Positions 42,976 to 51,894 are shown, counted from the stretch's first letter. The stretch is DNA of 64,000 nt from Candidatus Gastranaerophilales bacterium HUM_1 (GCA_002103105.1 DAAY01000007.1:62001-126000); one strand, 5' to 3'. The notes: a model not told the origin generated them from the letters alone. A program made the numbers and translations.

Positions 42976-43896
42976 ATGAAAATTGCTAATGATTTAACGG
43001 ACTTAATTGGAAAAACTCCGCTCGTAAGATTGAACAAACTTAATTCAGGGAATGCTGAAATTGCAGTAAAACTTGAATACTTTAATCCTGCAAATTCGGT
43101 AAAAGATAGAGCCGCTTTAAAAATGATTGTCGATGCAGAAAATGCAGGCAAAATCAATAACGATACAATTATCATTGAACCAACAAGTGGAAATACAGGA
43201 ATTGGACTTGCGATGATTTGTGCTATTCGAGGGTACAAAATCATTTTGACAATGCCAGAATCAATGAGTATTGAACGTCGAATGTTATTAAAAGCCTATG
43301 GAGCAGAACTTGTCCTAACAGAAGCAAAACTAGGAATGAAAGGGGCAGTTGATAAAGCTATTGAGCTCAGCAAAAAATATCCAAATTCTTTTATTCCTTC
43401 ACAATTTGACAATTCATCTAACCCTAAAGCTCACTACGAAACAACAGCAGAAGAAATCTGGAACGATACAGATGGCAAAGTAGATATTGTTGTAGCAGGA
43501 GTAGGAACAGGAGGAACAATTTCTGGAACCGCAAAAAAATTAAAAGAATACAATTCGCAAATAAAAGCCGTTGCGGTAGAACCTTATGTATCTCAAGTTT
43601 TGGCTGGAGGTCAAGCTGGACCACATAAAATTCAAGGTATTGGAGCCAATTTTATTCCACAAAACTTTGATAAAAATGTAATTGACGAAATTATTCCTGT
43701 TAAAAACGAAGATGCAATTGAAACAGCAAGAAATCTTTCTAAAAAAGAAGGGATTTTATCTGGATTTTCAGGAGGCGCAAACATCTGGGCAGCAATTGAA
43801 CTTTCTAAACGACCAGAAAATAAAGGAAAACTAATTGTTGCAATACTTCCAGATTGTGGAGAAAGATATTTAAGTAGTGAATTATATTCAGGGTAA
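42976..43896 (+). CDS. cysK: Cysteine synthase A (O-acetylserine sulfhydrylase)
   Basis: CysK makes cysteine from O-acetylserine and sulfide. 306 residues. Lys43 (FNPANSVKDRAAL) is the PLP lysine; EPTSGNTGIGLA is the substrate loop; GVGTGGTISGTAKKL binds the phosphate; and the 3' end LPDCGERYLSSELY is the typical terminus. AAAGGAGG and a TATAAT precede it. A perfect REP-like hairpin (43928-43955) lies 32 bases after the stop and may end transcription. Confidence 0.97.
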   Translation: MKIANDLTDLIGKTPLVRLNKLNSGNAEIAVKLEYFNPANSVKDRAALKMIVDAENAGKINNDTIIIEPTSGNTGIGLAMICAIRGYKIILTMPESMSIERRMLLKAYGAELVLTEAKLGMKGAVDKAIELSKKYPNSFIPSQFDNSSNPKAHYETTAEEIWNDTDGKVDIVVAGVGTGGTISGTAKKLKEYNSQIKAVAVEPYVSQVLAGGQAGPHKIQGIGANFIPQNFDKNVIDEIIPVKNEDAIETARNLSKKEGILSGFSGGANIWAAIELSKRPENKGKLIVAILPDCGERYLSSELYSG

Positions 43897-43927
43897 AAAA
43901 ATACTTATTAAAAGCATTCAATAAAAA

Positions 43928-43955
43928 GAAGGTCGGCGTGGCAACGCCGACCTTC
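43928..43955. repeat. REP hairpin copy F, after cysK
   Basis: GAAGGTCGGCGT-GGCA-ACGCCGACCTTC, a perfect 12-base stem. It is the most regular REP in the window. It sits just past the cysK stop and may double as a transcriptional block. Confidence 0.88.
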
Positions 43956-44053
43956 TATAATACTTACTCTTTTCCCTTCATAATAATTAGCATCTTTACA
44001 CATTATAAAATTTAGGATAGAATGTAACATATATTTTGATTAGGGGTATTTAT

Positions 44054-45730
44054 ATGAAGTATGAGAATGTATTCTCTTTGTTGGAAGAAATTACGGTAAA
44101 CAATAGTGAGAAAATTTCGCTTGGGATGAAATCTAAATGGGGATGGAATGAGTTTACTTATAAGGGATTAGGATTGTTATCAAGACGTCTTGCATCATAT
44201 TTGATTGAAGATTTGCAGATTGAAAAGGGTGAGAAATTAGCAATTTTGTCTGAGTCAAAACCAGAATATGGAGCTTGTGTTTTTGGTTCTGTGTTGGCAG
44301 GTTTAACAACTGTTCCGTTAGATAACAAGTTAACTATTTTTGAATTACACTCAATTCTTTCAAATTGTGAACCAACTGTTATGCTTGTTTCTAGCACATA
44401 CATTGACAAAGCAAAAGAATTAAAAAACAAAATACCATCAATCAAATATTTAATTCTTATGGATTCTTCGTCTTGTGAAAATGAGCTTATTCCGAGTTTA
44501 TACTCAATTCCAGAAAAATATACTGCAAAATGGAGAAGACGTCCATTAAGTGCAACTGCTTTCACAATCTATACTTCTGGCACAACTGGAGCTCCTAAAG
44601 GAGTTGAAATTACTTTCAAAAATATGCTTGCTCAAATGCATGATTTGAGGATTGCACTAAGAGAAATTCTTCCACTAAATGAAGAAATGAGAATGCTCTC
44701 TATTTTGCCAATGAATCATTTGTTTGAATTAACAGTAGGGTTTTTCACATTTTTAAACCACGGATATTCAATATATTATACAAAAAGTTTGAAACCGAGT
44801 GATATATTGGAAGTGATGAAAGAAAAGAAAATTCGATTTATGATTACCGTTCCTGCATTTTTGAAACTTTTAAAATCATCAATTGAATCTGAATTAAGTA
44901 AGAAATCTCCGCTTGTAAAATTTATGTTCAAATTAAATTATGCACTTGCAAAATTTTTACCAATTAAGATGAGGAAATATTTATTCTCTCCAATACATAA
45001 AAAATTTGGAGGAGAGTTCTTTGGATGTATTGCTGGGGGAGCTCCATTAGATGTTCATGTTGGGGAATTCTTTGAACGAATCGGTATCGGAATTTTCCAA
45101 GGATATGGCTTATCAGAAACCAGTCCTGTTGTTGCGGTAAATAGAGGCAAATATCAAGATATGAAATCTGTTGGACCTGCTCTTGAGTCATTTGAAGTTA
45201 AAATTGACGATTCAACTGGGGAATTGATGTTAAAAGGGCCATCTGTTATGAAAGGGTATTACAAACGACCAGACTTAACATCAGAAGTCATAACTCCAGA
45301 TGGATGGCTCCACACAGGAGATATTGCAAGGGTTGATAAGAAAACGAAGTTAATATATATAACTGGACGGATTAAAAACATGATTGTTCTTTCTGGTGGG
45401 AAAAAAGTTTTTCCAGAAGAAATTGAGGCTGTGTTAGAACAAAGTCCAAATTTTGCAGAAATATGCGTTACAGGTGTAAAAAGAAGTTTTGGAGAAAAGG
45501 ATGGTTGTGAAGAAATTGCGGTTGTAATTGTTCCAACAGTAGATTTTTCATCAAATTTTGATTCTTTTGAGAATTTAGAAAAAGCTATTCAAACAGAAGT
45601 TAAGTACCTGTCAACTCAGCTTGCACCATACAAACGTCCAATTAAAATTATTGTAAGAAAAGAAAATCTACCTCGAACAACAACAAGAAAATTGAAACGT
45701 AAAGAGATTAAAGAATTGATTACGCAATAA
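44054..45730 (+). CDS. Long-chain acyl-CoA synthetase-like AMP-binding enzyme
   Basis: 558 residues from the ATG that follows AGGGGTATTTAT; a 6-codon longer frame is less likely. A fatty acid is activated to acyl-AMP and then acyl-CoA (or acyl-ACP). Motifs: FTIYTSGTTGAPKGVEI (P-loop), GYGLSETSPVVAVN, GWLHTGDIARVDKK, ITGRIKNMIVLSGGKKVFPEEIEAVLE, and the catalytic Lys in RTTTRKLKRKEIKE. It fits a FadD- or AasS-type enzyme in lipid recycling. Monocistronic, with the convergent papain-like gene following. Confidence 0.9.
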   Translation: MKYENVFSLLEEITVNNSEKISLGMKSKWGWNEFTYKGLGLLSRRLASYLIEDLQIEKGEKLAILSESKPEYGACVFGSVLAGLTTVPLDNKLTIFELHSILSNCEPTVMLVSSTYIDKAKELKNKIPSIKYLILMDSSSCENELIPSLYSIPEKYTAKWRRRPLSATAFTIYTSGTTGAPKGVEITFKNMLAQMHDLRIALREILPLNEEMRMLSILPMNHLFELTVGFFTFLNHGYSIYYTKSLKPSDILEVMKEKKIRFMITVPAFLKLLKSSIESELSKKSPLVKFMFKLNYALAKFLPIKMRKYLFSPIHKKFGGEFFGCIAGGAPLDVHVGEFFERIGIGIFQGYGLSETSPVVAVNRGKYQDMKSVGPALESFEVKIDDSTGELMLKGPSVMKGYYKRPDLTSEVITPDGWLHTGDIARVDKKTKLIYITGRIKNMIVLSGGKKVFPEEIEAVLEQSPNFAEICVTGVKRSFGEKDGCEEIAVVIVPTVDFSSNFDSFENLEKAIQTEVKYLSTQLAPYKRPIKIIVRKENLPRTTTRKLKRKEIKELITQ

Positions 45731-45749
45731 GAATAGCATCAGATAAGTT

Positions 45750-47168
45750 TTATGCAACTTGAGGTTGCTGAGCGAATCTTTGTTGCTCAGCTTCTCTTTT
45801 CATTTCTTTATACATTTGAATTCCTTCAATCCAATTAGGAACAATATTCAAATCTTTTTCAACAATTTCTTGAGGCAATGCTGCATGGTGAATTTTTGGA
45901 AGCAAATAATCTTCCGTATATTCAATAGGCTTAGAAATATTATCATCGGTATCATTACAAATGAAGGTCATTTTACCTTTGTTATCTGTTTTGTAACCAA
46001 TAATCGTAATTTCATGTCCATTAATAATTATATTATTGTTATCTGTTTGGGTATAACCAATAATTACATTTTCACCCATATCTAATGCCTGAACAATGTG
46101 ACGCTTCATTGTTCCTAAATCAGTTTCATAACCCACAAGTCTAGCGTTTTCATCAACAGTTTGATATGTTACAGATAAAATATTTTTATCAAATACAACA
46201 GATTCAGTGAATGTTTTTTCAAATTCAATCAAACCTTTATCGTTTTGGTTAAATTTACCACCTCTTTTATCTGTAATAGTATTATAAGACTGCTGAGAAC
46301 CAATTTCCATAAATGTTGATTGCATCAAAACATCTAAAGGAGTTCTCTCATAAGGGTCTTTATCTGTTGTTTGAATTTGAGCTCTTATGAGTGCATTTTT
46401 ATCTGGAGCGAATTTCAATTTTGCATTGTCAAAATTATTCATATCATATGGAATTTCAAAAGCGTTCAACAACCAAATTGCGTTTAATGTATTATCAGCT
46501 AAATTTTTCAATTCGATAGTCTTATTAACAGCCAATTTTGGAGAACTTAATTCATTCGCAAATCTTGCAAATTCAGCAGGTTGCTGCTTTGCAAGTTTAA
46601 ACTCTGTACTTGCAGCAACACAAGTTCCAGAAAGTTCTACGTCAATATCGTTTTTACCCTGTTGAATATCAAAAAGGTTTGTTTTTCCTTCATTGTTTTG
46701 TGAAAGAACTTTTTGTCTATATTTTTGTGGAATATCACCAAATTGTTGAGTAATTGAATATGGATAAGAAATTGTCGCAATAGTATCTTTCAATATTCCA
46801 TCTGAACTTAAACCCTCTGCTCTCGGTTCTGTCGCTATTTTATAAAGATTATCTAATACGGTAGATTTATCATTGGAGTCAGAATTCAATAATACCCCAT
46901 TTTTCAACAAGGCATCTAAAATTTTTCTATTATTTTTATCTAATTTTGAAGTTAAAAATGTATATTTTTGAGTTTCTTCCTTACCACTCAATGTCGTTCT
47001 CAAGTTTAAATTCTGAGTCTGCCCAGTGGCAAATGGAACTGTTTTAGCAGAAGTGAATGATGGTGCAACTGCCATTTGGACATCATTAGAAGGCATTGCA
47101 ACATTCTTTACACGTTGAATTGTGTTATAATTATATTGTTGGATATGAGAATTTATTCTATCTACCAT
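45750..47168 (-). CDS. Large hypothetical protein with a papain-like Cys-His-Asn pattern
   Basis: 472 residues. The start taken is the ATG with GGAG 5 bases upstream (a GTG two codons earlier would be less good). N-terminal 60 residues are low-complexity with APSFTSAKTVPFATGQ, then a helical domain (about 60-150). A possible papain-like catalytic set is seen: Cys183 in ELSGTCVAASTEF, His385 in INGHEITIIGYKT, and Asn405 in FICNDTDDN, matching the C..H..N/D spacing of papain-like and C39-like proteases. Not a known member of either. No signal peptide. Function, if any, as a cysteine protease is inferred. Confidence 0.7.
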   Translation of the reverse strand: MVDRINSHIQQYNYNTIQRVKNVAMPSNDVQMAVAPSFTSAKTVPFATGQTQNLNLRTTLSGKEETQKYTFLTSKLDKNNRKILDALLKNGVLLNSDSNDKSTVLDNLYKIATEPRAEGLSSDGILKDTIATISYPYSITQQFGDIPQKYRQKVLSQNNEGKTNLFDIQQGKNDIDVELSGTCVAASTEFKLAKQQPAEFARFANELSSPKLAVNKTIELKNLADNTLNAIWLLNAFEIPYDMNNFDNAKLKFAPDKNALIRAQIQTTDKDPYERTPLDVLMQSTFMEIGSQQSYNTITDKRGGKFNQNDKGLIEFEKTFTESVVFDKNILSVTYQTVDENARLVGYETDLGTMKRHIVQALDMGENVIIGYTQTDNNNIIINGHEITIIGYKTDNKGKMTFICNDTDDNISKPIEYTEDYLLPKIHHAALPQEIVEKDLNIVPNWIEGIQMYKEMKREAEQQRFAQQPQVA

Positions 47169-47258
47169 ATTCACTCCACAAGTATAATAAAAATCAAAAA
47201 CTCAAAAAATTGCTAAAATCCAGCTGTTTTTGTAAATAAATATTAAAAGAGGTTATCA

Positions 47259-48236
47259 TTGAAAAACTCAAAAGTCAAACCAATGACAAAAGAACAAATC
47301 CTTATTTCTATCGATAGATTAACACGGTTCAAAAATACTGAGGTTAAATATTTGCGAGTTTTTCGTGACATTTTAACCAACAACTTAATTATCCCAAAAT
47401 TCAAAAAAACAGAACTGGAAGAAATGAATTTTGAAGAAATTAAAAACTGGGCAGAATTTGTTATAAATTATTCCCTAGAAAAAATGGGGAAACCACAGGA
47501 CGACGATTATACAATTAACCAAAAATTATACGATTATGAAAATTCAGTATTTATTTTTGGAAAAGAAGTTGAAAAATTGTTGAAAAATAAAATTAACTAT
47601 AAAGCTTGCCTAGATTTTATTGATGAAACCTCACCTAAAAACTTACAATGGTTAAAAATTCTTTCCTCTAAGGATATAAAAAAAATTAGGAAAGAAAAAT
47701 CATTAAGATTTCCTATCGAAAAAGTTGTGATTGCGGAAGGGGCAACCGAAGAAACTTTACTCCCAGAATTTGGGAAATATTGTAACTTTGACTTTGATAA
47801 AGAGGGGGTTTATGTTCTTTCTGCTGGAGGGAAAAATCAAGTCGTAAAACTATATTATAGCTTATCAGAAGTTTTGAAATTACCAATATTTGTACTTTTA
47901 GATAAAGATGCGAGCGAAAACCTTGAAGAAATTAAGCCAAGATTAAGATCCTGCGACAAGATTCATTTGCTTGCGTGCGGAGAATTTGAAGATTTACTGC
48001 CTATTAACCTTGTTTTAAGAACTTTAGAATATGAACTAAAAAACATTTCAATACTTGAAAAAGAAAAACTAAATGAAGATATTCCGAGAGTAAAATTTTT
48101 AGAAGAAGTATTCAAAACACGAGGCATGCACGAATTTAAAAAAGTAGAATTTGCCCAAATGGTAAAATTAAACATCAAAACAGACGAAGATATTTCGCCC
48201 GAAATACGTGATATTATTAACGAAATTAAAAAATAG
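47259..48236 (+). CDS. Stand-alone TOPRIM (OLD-like) domain protein
   Basis: 325 residues from a TTG (AGAGGTTATCA before it). N-terminal half is helical and unfamiliar. The C-terminal part is a TOPRIM fold: Glu160 in KVVIAEGATEETLLPEFGKY (first acid), GVYVLSAGGKNQVVKLYY, Asp215 and Asp217 in LLDKDASEN (DxD), and Glu244 in CGEFEDLLPI. This is the arrangement of the OLD-family nuclease half, but no ATPase half is present, so it is not a classical OLD. It could cut or nick DNA, possibly in defence. It ends 32 bases before the tRNA-Glu promoter. Confidence 0.72.
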   Translation: MKNSKVKPMTKEQILISIDRLTRFKNTEVKYLRVFRDILTNNLIIPKFKKTELEEMNFEEIKNWAEFVINYSLEKMGKPQDDDYTINQKLYDYENSVFIFGKEVEKLLKNKINYKACLDFIDETSPKNLQWLKILSSKDIKKIRKEKSLRFPIEKVVIAEGATEETLLPEFGKYCNFDFDKEGVYVLSAGGKNQVVKLYYSLSEVLKLPIFVLLDKDASENLEEIKPRLRSCDKIHLLACGEFEDLLPINLVLRTLEYELKNISILEKEKLNEDIPRVKFLEEVFKTRGMHEFKKVEFAQMVKLNIKTDEDISPEIRDIINEIKK

Positions 48237-48268
48237 AAATGAATATAAAAAAAATTCTAACGAAGTAG

Positions 48269-48297
48269 TTGACATTTAATTTTTTTTACCATACAAT
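48269..48297 (+). promoter_or_regulatory. Sigma-70 promoter of tRNA-Glu
   Basis: TTGACA (48269-48274), 17-base spacer, TACAAT (48292-48297), about 24 bases upstream of the tRNA. The best promoter match in the window. Confidence 0.85.
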
Positions 48298-48320
48298 AAC
48301 TCTTGTAGCAAAAAGTTCAA

Positions 48321-48396
48321 GCCCCCATCGTCTAGAGGCCTAGGACAACACCCTTTCACGGTGTAGACAGCGATTCGAATTCGCTTGGGGGTACCA
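48321..48396 (+). tRNA. tRNA-Glu(UUC), CCA encoded
   Basis: Acceptor GCCCCCA pairs with TGGGGGT (first pair G-U); D-arm with CTAGAGGCCTAGGAC; anticodon arm CACCC-TTTCACG-GGTG with TTC at the anticodon position; T-arm GCGATTCGAATTCGC; discriminator A and encoded CCA. It has the 76-base cyanobacterial-type form, including the G-U first pair. Its terminator and promoter are adjacent. A cluster of integrase-arm-like repeats follows. Confidence 0.95.
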
Positions 48397-48402
48397 TTTA
48401 AT

Positions 48403-48427
48403 AAGCCACGTATAGCGTGGCTTTTTT
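48403..48427 (+). terminator. tRNA-Glu terminator
   Basis: AAGCCACG (48403-48410)/CGTGGCTT (48416-48423) with a 5-base loop and a T-run to 48427. Confidence 0.85.
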
Positions 48428-48760
48428 AGTGCTTGATTTTTAAAATATACATTATTACTGCATTTCAGCTAGTATCAAACAAGAAATACCCATTATATCT
48501 ACCTTTTAGAGTTGTTTATTTTTCTAAAATTTCTAAAAATTTCGTATAGCGGCAACAAAAGTGGTAATAAAAAAGTGCCTCAGAAAAATTTTAGGATTTT
48601 TATAAAACCTATAACTCTCTCGTAGTCTAATTTCGGACTATTGTAAATAAATGTCCGAAGTGGCAACGCAGTGGCAACATTAACAATCTTGCCACTACAA
48701 AATATTAATAATAAAAATAGTCGTAAAACCTGTCATTGATACTGTTTTAGACAATATCAC
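48428..48760. other. Integrase-arm-like repeats downstream of tRNA-Glu; possible former attachment region
   Basis: No gene in this 333-base gap. It holds GCGGCAAC (48549-48556), GTGGTAAT (48561-48568), GTGCC (48575-48579), then two direct GTGGCAAC (48660-48667 and 48671-48678, period 11) and an inverted TTGCCAC (48689-48695). Between them TAGTC/GACTA and CGGAC/GTCCG form nested inverted repeats (about 48623-48657). Repeated GTGGCAAC units near a tRNA 3' end resemble arm-type binding sites of tyrosine integrases. No integrase gene or tRNA-end duplicate is found in the window. Confidence 0.45.
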
Positions 48761-49540
48761 CTAAAAAGCCAAAACTTCACCATCAGTTGGTATCAGTAAA
48801 TTATCTATATTATTATTGTTTTTAAAATATTCTAAATCTTTTCTTGTAACGGTTAAATGGCTTACAGTATCCATGTGGCTTGCAATTACGGTTGCATTTT
48901 TAGAATTTTTTAAAACTTCTTTTAAATCATCAATATTCATAATTAAGCGTTCACCATTTAATACAGTTGCTGCACAAGCATTGACTACAACTATATCTGG
49001 AGAATATTTATTCAAGGCTTCTTTTACTTCTTTGCACCAAATCGTATCCCCTGCAATATAAAGTGTTTTTTCTCGTTCAGCATTGAAAACAATACCCATT
49101 GCATCGTAAGGCATTCCAATCGAATCACATAAAGGTTTTAAAATTTCTCGTTTTCCATGTTGTGTATGAGTTTTATATAAAGTTATATTTCTAAAGTTTG
49201 TACCTTGTTCTGCTAAAATTTCAACATCTTTAAAACCTTTTGATAATATAAAATTTTTATCAAATTCTGATTGAACAAATATTTTAAGATTTTTATCTAT
49301 TGCATGTTCTGCATATTCGTCCCAATGATCTGGGTGAATATGAGTGATGATAACAGAATCTACATTTACAATTTTATCAATAGAAAAAGGTAATTCTACT
49401 CTCGGTTGTCGAATTTCAGAATTAACTGCTGTTTCAAAACCCGGCATATAACCTTTTGGTCCAAGCCAAGGATCTATTAAAAATCTTGTATTGTCGTATT
49501 CTATAATTAATGTAGCATTTCTAATTTGAGTAATTTTCAT
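48761..49540 (-). CDS. UlaG-like metallo-beta-lactamase-fold hydrolase
   Basis: 259 residues of the MBL superfamily. Zinc ligands are in IITHIHPDHWDEY (HxHxDH), GKREI-flanking His (YKTHTQHGKREI), YIAGDTIW (Asp) and IASHMDTVSH (His). The layout (starting MKITQIRNATLIIEYDNTRFLIDPW) is that of the UlaG/L-ascorbate-6-phosphate lactonase-like group. Many of these act on unknown small lactones or esters. It is divergent from an HxlR regulator gene, 121 bases apart, so regulation by that protein is likely. Substrate unknown. Confidence 0.88.
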   Translation of the reverse strand: MKITQIRNATLIIEYDNTRFLIDPWLGPKGYMPGFETAVNSEIRQPRVELPFSIDKIVNVDSVIITHIHPDHWDEYAEHAIDKNLKIFVQSEFDKNFILSKGFKDVEILAEQGTNFRNITLYKTHTQHGKREILKPLCDSIGMPYDAMGIVFNAEREKTLYIAGDTIWCKEVKEALNKYSPDIVVVNACAATVLNGERLIMNIDDLKEVLKNSKNATVIASHMDTVSHLTVTRKDLEYFKNNNNIDNLLIPTDGEVLAF

Positions 49541-49661
49541 ATAATCATCTCCTTTTATGACAATATTAAATTCTTATTTACTTTTTTTCAAGAATGCACT
49601 ATTTTGTATAATATATACATTAAAGTATAATAGTTACCAAAAGGTTAGTTTGGAGTTTTAA

Positions 49662-50054
49662 ATGAGTAAACAAAGACAAGATGAATACAAATGTCCACTT
49701 GAAGTTACAATGGAAATTATTGGAGGAAAATACAAGGGGGTTATAATTGGTCATCTTATTGATAAAACCCTGAGATACAATGAATTACAAAAATTAATTT
49801 CTCACGCAACTCCTAAAATGCTAATACAGCAATTAAAAGAATTGGAAGCAGACGGAATTATTCAAAGAAAATTGTATCCTGTTGTTCCACCTAAAACAGA
49901 ATATTCATTGACTGAACGTGGAAAGAGATTAGTCCCATCTATTATTGAATTAAACAAATGGGGACTTGCTTACTTAAAAGAAATGAACATTCCTTGTAAA
50001 TATAAAGAAGAAGAATATAATATTGCGTTAAGATTAATCCAAGATAGCAATTAG
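49662..50054 (+). CDS. HxlR family transcriptional regulator
   Basis: 130 residues. The winged helix is typical: CPLEVTMEIIGGKYKGVIIGHLIDKTLRYNELQKLISHATPKMLIQQLKELEADGIIQRKLYPVVPPKTEYSLTERGKRL. HxlR proteins often sense thiol or electrophile stress; two Cys (Cys12 and Cys117) could take part. The divergent 121-base gap contains ATAC...GTAT-like dyads and TATAAT (about 49612). It probably controls itself and the MBL hydrolase. Confidence 0.88.
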   Translation: MSKQRQDEYKCPLEVTMEIIGGKYKGVIIGHLIDKTLRYNELQKLISHATPKMLIQQLKELEADGIIQRKLYPVVPPKTEYSLTERGKRLVPSIIELNKWGLAYLKEMNIPCKYKEEEYNIALRLIQDSN

Positions 50055-50166
50055 GAGATGATTTTGAAACAACAGAAAATTTTTAGAAGAAACTGGTAAA
50101 AAAGTTGTAACTGACAGCAATTTTCTTCCACATAAACAACCTAAACAGATTCAGAAAAAATATTAA
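50055..50166 (+). pseudogene. Possible frameshifted gene remnant
   Basis: Two short open pieces in different frames join across a T run near 50081-50084: GDDFETTENF and LEETGKKVVTDSNFLPHKQ. Read together they look like one protein-like stretch ending in QIQKKY. There is no start. This may be decay of a gene once behind the HxlR gene, or chance. Confidence 0.25.
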
Positions 50167-50186
50167 TTTGGGTACAATATTAAAAT

Positions 50187-50210
50187 CAGGAGGCAATAAT
50201 CCTCCTTTTT
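50187..50210 (+). terminator. Terminator downstream of the HxlR gene
   Basis: AGGAGG-CAATAAT-CCTCCT followed by TTTT. A TACAAT precedes it by about 10 bases, but I regard it simply as a terminator. Confidence 0.75.
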
Positions 50211-50243
50211 AGTGTTTAAATTCAACATTAGTTTAAAAAAAAA

Positions 50244-50603
50244 TTAAATTAGAAAATTAAAAGAAACATCATCATATTGTTTTAAAATTCGATAAATTGT
50301 ATGTTCATCTTTTGGATTTGCCATTATATATGCTTCACCACTCCAAGGTAAAAAGAGAACACCATATTCTTTATCCCCGAATGAACTGTTTTCTCTAACA
50401 AATTTCGCCATCTTAATTTTATCCTGAGTTTCATTATTACAATATCTAGTCTTATGTCCCAAACAATCAAACCCTACACGTTTGAGTTGTAGCATGATAT
50501 TTCTTGCACTTTTAAAATCTGGATTAGCCAATTTTACACCAGTAAAATTAGGAGAGCGAGAAACAGTATTATAATTAGGATTCAAAGTTCTATCTATATT
50601 CAT
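50244..50603 (-). CDS. Hypothetical protein with an SPNFTG motif
   Basis: 119 residues, no signal peptide. The N-terminal 30 residues are polar and unstructured (MNIDRTLNPNYNTVSRSPNFTGVKLANPDFKSARNIML), followed by a mixed alpha/beta domain with CLGHKTRYCNNETQDKIKMAKFVREN and EYGVLFLPWSGEAYIMANPKDEHTIYRILKQYDD. The SPNFTG motif recurs in other unrelated proteins of this window. No function known. Confidence 0.65.
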   Translation of the reverse strand: MNIDRTLNPNYNTVSRSPNFTGVKLANPDFKSARNIMLQLKRVGFDCLGHKTRYCNNETQDKIKMAKFVRENSSFGDKEYGVLFLPWSGEAYIMANPKDEHTIYRILKQYDDVSFNFLI

Positions 50604-50687
50604 AATAATTTAATCTTTCTAATTTTGGGATATTAAAAACCCTAACAAGAAATTTTTGCTAGGGAATTATAAAATTTTATTATATTT

Positions 50688-51683
50688 TTAATTTTCTTTT
50701 TCTGTACTCCATCTATTGGCAGCTTTGATAGCTTGAGGAATCACATTTTTCTTTCCCCCAACCTTGATATAAGCTTTTGTCTTTGGATTTATCACGCAGT
50801 ATTTATTATAACAATTTTCGTACAACCACCCCTCAAAACAAGTTTTATCTTGATTTTCACAGCTTGGTTTTAAATCATATTTTTCCATCTGAATATTTTT
50901 TCTTGATTCTATTATATTTCCATTTTCATCATGTATTTCAACAAGATTTGGAATTAACATAAATCTATTTTTTAAAGCATCTTTTCTCTCTGTCATTTTA
51001 TTTTGGATAAATTCTAAGTTAGAATTTTCAAAATCATTTTTATATCTCACCCAATAAATAATATATTTATCAGCATTTAAAAGTTCATTATATTTATCTT
51101 TAACTGTGGTGTTTTGATAAACTTCATCTGGAATCTTCATTTCTCTTGTTGTAGAAGTGAAAGACGTCATTGTTTCTTGAGTTTCAACTTGTTTTTTCTT
51201 TGGCATTGAGGATAAAATCATAAGACAAATAACAACAAATACTGCCAAAAAACCGAACCAAGCTTTTACCCATTTTCGTTGAGCTTCATGAAAATCTTCT
51301 TCACTTTCATATTGAACCTCTTCCCAAGCCCATTGATTGCCCTTCATGCCTGCCCAAATACAAAGAACTCCAGCAGGAATAAATCCATATGGAATAAACA
51401 GCATTACAGGGATAGATAAAAGCCACCATTTTTGGTATTTTACAGCCCAAATCCAATTGAATAAGAATGCACCCCAATTGAACTTGTAAGCAATACTTTC
51501 AGGAGCTTCTTCTCCTTCTCCTGAATTGTTATCTCGTTCAGTGATGAAAACTTTTTTCTCTGCTTTTTTTGATATGGTGAACTTATCTAGAAAATCTTCA
51601 ATAGTTGTTTCATCGCTTTCTAGGTTTTGTTCTTGCTGTTTATTCTCTTCTGAGAAATTCTCATTATTATCTTCTGGAAACAT
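50688..51683 (-). CDS. Membrane protein with DUF2628-like and Cys-containing C-terminal domain
   Basis: 331 residues. The first 60 residues are acidic and disordered. A membrane block with three hydrophobic stretches (about 68-165) has the pattern FNWGAFLFNWIWAVKYQKWWLL...FIPAGVLCIWAGMKGNQWAWEE, typical of DUF2628-like (FNWxAFFxxxxWxxxRKMW) small membrane proteins. A soluble C-terminal domain (about 185-331) has CENQDKTCFEGWLYENCYNKYCVINPKTK with four Cys. Probably an inner-membrane protein with an outward domain. Function unknown. Confidence 0.72.
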   Translation of the reverse strand: MFPEDNNENFSEENKQQEQNLESDETTIEDFLDKFTISKKAEKKVFITERDNNSGEGEEAPESIAYKFNWGAFLFNWIWAVKYQKWWLLSIPVMLFIPYGFIPAGVLCIWAGMKGNQWAWEEVQYESEEDFHEAQRKWVKAWFGFLAVFVVICLMILSSMPKKKQVETQETMTSFTSTTREMKIPDEVYQNTTVKDKYNELLNADKYIIYWVRYKNDFENSNLEFIQNKMTERKDALKNRFMLIPNLVEIHDENGNIIESRKNIQMEKYDLKPSCENQDKTCFEGWLYENCYNKYCVINPKTKAYIKVGGKKNVIPQAIKAANRWSTEKEN

Positions 51684-51843
51684 TTTATTTTCTCCAAATT
51701 ACGTCAATTCCATATTCAGTATATATTCTTGAAAAACAGTGGGCATTAATGTAACATATTTTAAATAAATTGTTATTTATACACTTGATTTTGAATTACT
51801 ATTGTGGTAGTTTTAGGAAGTAAACCAATAAAGGAATCTTTTT

Positions 51844-51894
51844 ATGAATAATCAAAACCGACGTAGCAGAAGATGTTTGAAAGGCTTGTTTTAA
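51844..51894 (+). CDS. Possible 16-residue Arg-rich peptide (leader)
   Basis: ATG...TAA coding MNNQNRRSRRCLKGLF, with AGGAA 7 bases upstream. It is followed, after 36 bases, by the strong terminator at 51931. It shares the opening M-x-N-x-N-x-R-R with the 28-residue peptide at 52051. Coding status unproven. Confidence 0.35.
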   Translation: MNNQNRRSRRCLKGLF

